NCBI GenBank assembly: GCA_030830945.1
Contig: JAURLY010000169.1
Span: 1 to 7,178, forward strand
Reading direction: 5' to 3'
DNA from: Gammaproteobacteria bacterium
GTDB lineage: Bacteria; Pseudomonadota; Gammaproteobacteria; Pseudomonadales; GM7GCV1
DNA: 7,178 nt
This document shows positions 6,391 through 7,178 of this stretch, piece by piece; within the stretch, counting starts at the first letter, position 1, and every line of letters starts with the position of its first letter. Below the pieces are notes generated by a model. That model did not search any database. It had not been told where the DNA came from and worked only from the letters and a program-made list of their open reading frames with translations. A program made the translations under genes and the position numbers.

Positions 6391-6486
6391 AAGTGTATAT
6401 CTGTTACTTTTCTATAGTCGATAAATGGCGCACATACTAGCAGTTCATCGAGGCCATCCAAAGTGCCAAATGCCAATGCTAAGTAG

Positions 6487-7178
6487 TTATTCAGAAAGTT
6501 TGACAATAAAACCCGGGGAAAGTCCCGCAAGTTCCAGTACTAAACCAAGCTCATTAGCTTCTCGTCGGTCAACAAGTGGACCAATCAGAACCCGGTAATG
6601 CTTTTTGGCATCGAGGTAATCCTCGGCAATGGTGACGGGAAATTTAGTATAAGCTTCTACTTCTGCCGCCATAGTATCTGCACCCTGTCTTTGGGACATT
6701 AGCGCAACCTGGTAATAGCTATCAGAATCCAAAGCAAACTCAGGCGGGATTAACTCTACCTGAGGAATAATTTCCGGCCGTTTGGGTTCGTTCAATTGGG
6801 CAAGGGTGGCGTGAGGATCATCTGGATCCAGGGCAACAATCCTGACCCTGGCAGTTCCCAAATCCGCAAAACCCAATTTTGCCGCCGCACCCCAGGAGAG
6901 ATCGATACTTCTTTCGCTATGAAAAGGGCCTCGGTCATTCACACGCAACACGGCCTTACGGCCATTTTCAAGATTGGTAACTTCGACATACGTGGGTATG
7001 GGCAAGCTTTTATGTGCAGCCGTCATGGCATACATATCAAAACGCTCTCCATTGGAGGTGTTACGACCATGGAACTTTCTGCCATACCAGGATGCAGTAC
7101 CCTCCTCAACAAAACCGTGGCTGCTGGGTAGCACTTCGTAAGTTTCGCCGAGAACGGTGTATGGACTTTTGTTGCCTG
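6487..7178 (-). CDS. rlpA: RlpA septal lytic transglycosylase with SPOR domain (5' end off window)
   Basis: RlpA is an envelope lipoprotein that cleaves peptide-free (denuded) glycan strands at division sites in Pseudomonas aeruginosa. The frame is open to the right edge and begins GNKSPYTVLGETYEVLPSS, matching the family start (GNxxxYxVxGxxYxVLPSS). The lipobox and signal peptide therefore lie outside the window, and the GTG at 7134 is internal. The visible 229 residues contain the double-psi beta-barrel domain at about 22-118 (ASWYGRKFHG, AMTAAHKSLPIPTYVEVTNL, VRVNDRGPF). Counting from the first visible residue, Glu44, His55 and Asp81 have the same spacing as E120, H131 and D157 of P. aeruginosa RlpA, so it is likely active. 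After a short proline-rich linker, a SPOR domain at about 152-229 (YYQVALMSQRQGA, HYRVLIGPL, GFIVKL) should bind denuded glycan at the septum. It lies upstream of dacA in the classical order. Confidence 0.95.
   Translation of the reverse strand, partial: GNKSPYTVLGETYEVLPSSHGFVEEGTASWYGRKFHGRNTSNGERFDMYAMTAAHKSLPIPTYVEVTNLENGRKAVLRVNDRGPFHSERSIDLSWGAAAKLGFADLGTARVRIVALDPDDPHATLAQLNEPKRPEIIPQVELIPPEFALDSDSYYQVALMSQRQGADTMAAEVEAYTKFPVTIAEDYLDAKKHYRVLIGPLVDRREANELGLVLELAGLSPGFIVKLSE

Noticed and set aside
6391..6486. Possible promoter for dacA, including a near repeat of TTGGCA on the minus strand
   Set aside because: No hexamer pair with correct spacing was found, so nothing is called between rlpA and dacA.
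7132..7134. GTG at 7134 as the start of rlpA
   Set aside because: The same frame stays open to the window edge and encodes conserved RlpA sequence (GNKSPYTVLGETYEVLPSS), so this codon is an internal valine.

Overview
The window is from a gammaproteobacterium, probably marine or environmental, of moderate GC content. The minus-strand order rlpA - dacA - ybeD - lipB - lipA is the classical arrangement of that class (the tail of the mrdA/mrdB/rlpA/dacA cluster of Escherichia and Pseudomonas). I cannot name the order or genus from sequence alone. There are no mobile elements, CRISPR arrays, tRNA/rRNA genes or gene-free stretches over 300 bases. The longest non-coding stretch is the 151-base divergent intergenic region at 99-249.

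Layout. Positions 1-98 (minus) hold the first 32 codons of transketolase, running off the left edge. A divergent control region follows. Positions 250-3176 (plus) hold a tightly packed three-gene operon of exported envelope proteins: a TPR protein with an NTF2-like tail, an L,D-transpeptidase (YkuD) with the same kind of NTF2-like tail, and an M14 zinc carboxypeptidase lipoprotein on a long acidic linker. An AT-rich inverted repeat at 3188-3228 separates this operon from the convergent minus-strand cluster. That cluster, in its own direction of transcription, is rlpA (5' end off the window), dacA, ybeD, lipB and lipA.

How the genes fit together. lipB and lipA attach octanoate to carrier proteins and turn it into lipoate. 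YbeD is a small conserved protein encoded beside them. All the other complete genes act in the periplasm on, or near, peptidoglycan. DacA trims pentapeptides to tetrapeptides. A YkuD + NTF2 protein of the Csd6/Pgp2 type could trim tetrapeptides to tripeptides, or cross-link them. An exported M14 enzyme of the Csd4/Pgp1 type could take tripeptides to dipeptides. RlpA cuts glycan strands stripped of peptides. The YkuD-NTF2 plus M14 pairing recalls the cell-shape pathway of Helicobacter and Campylobacter, here as a compact operon with an extra TPR-NTF2 partner. This is the most interesting signal in the window. The enzyme families are clear from sequence, but the shared pathway is inference.
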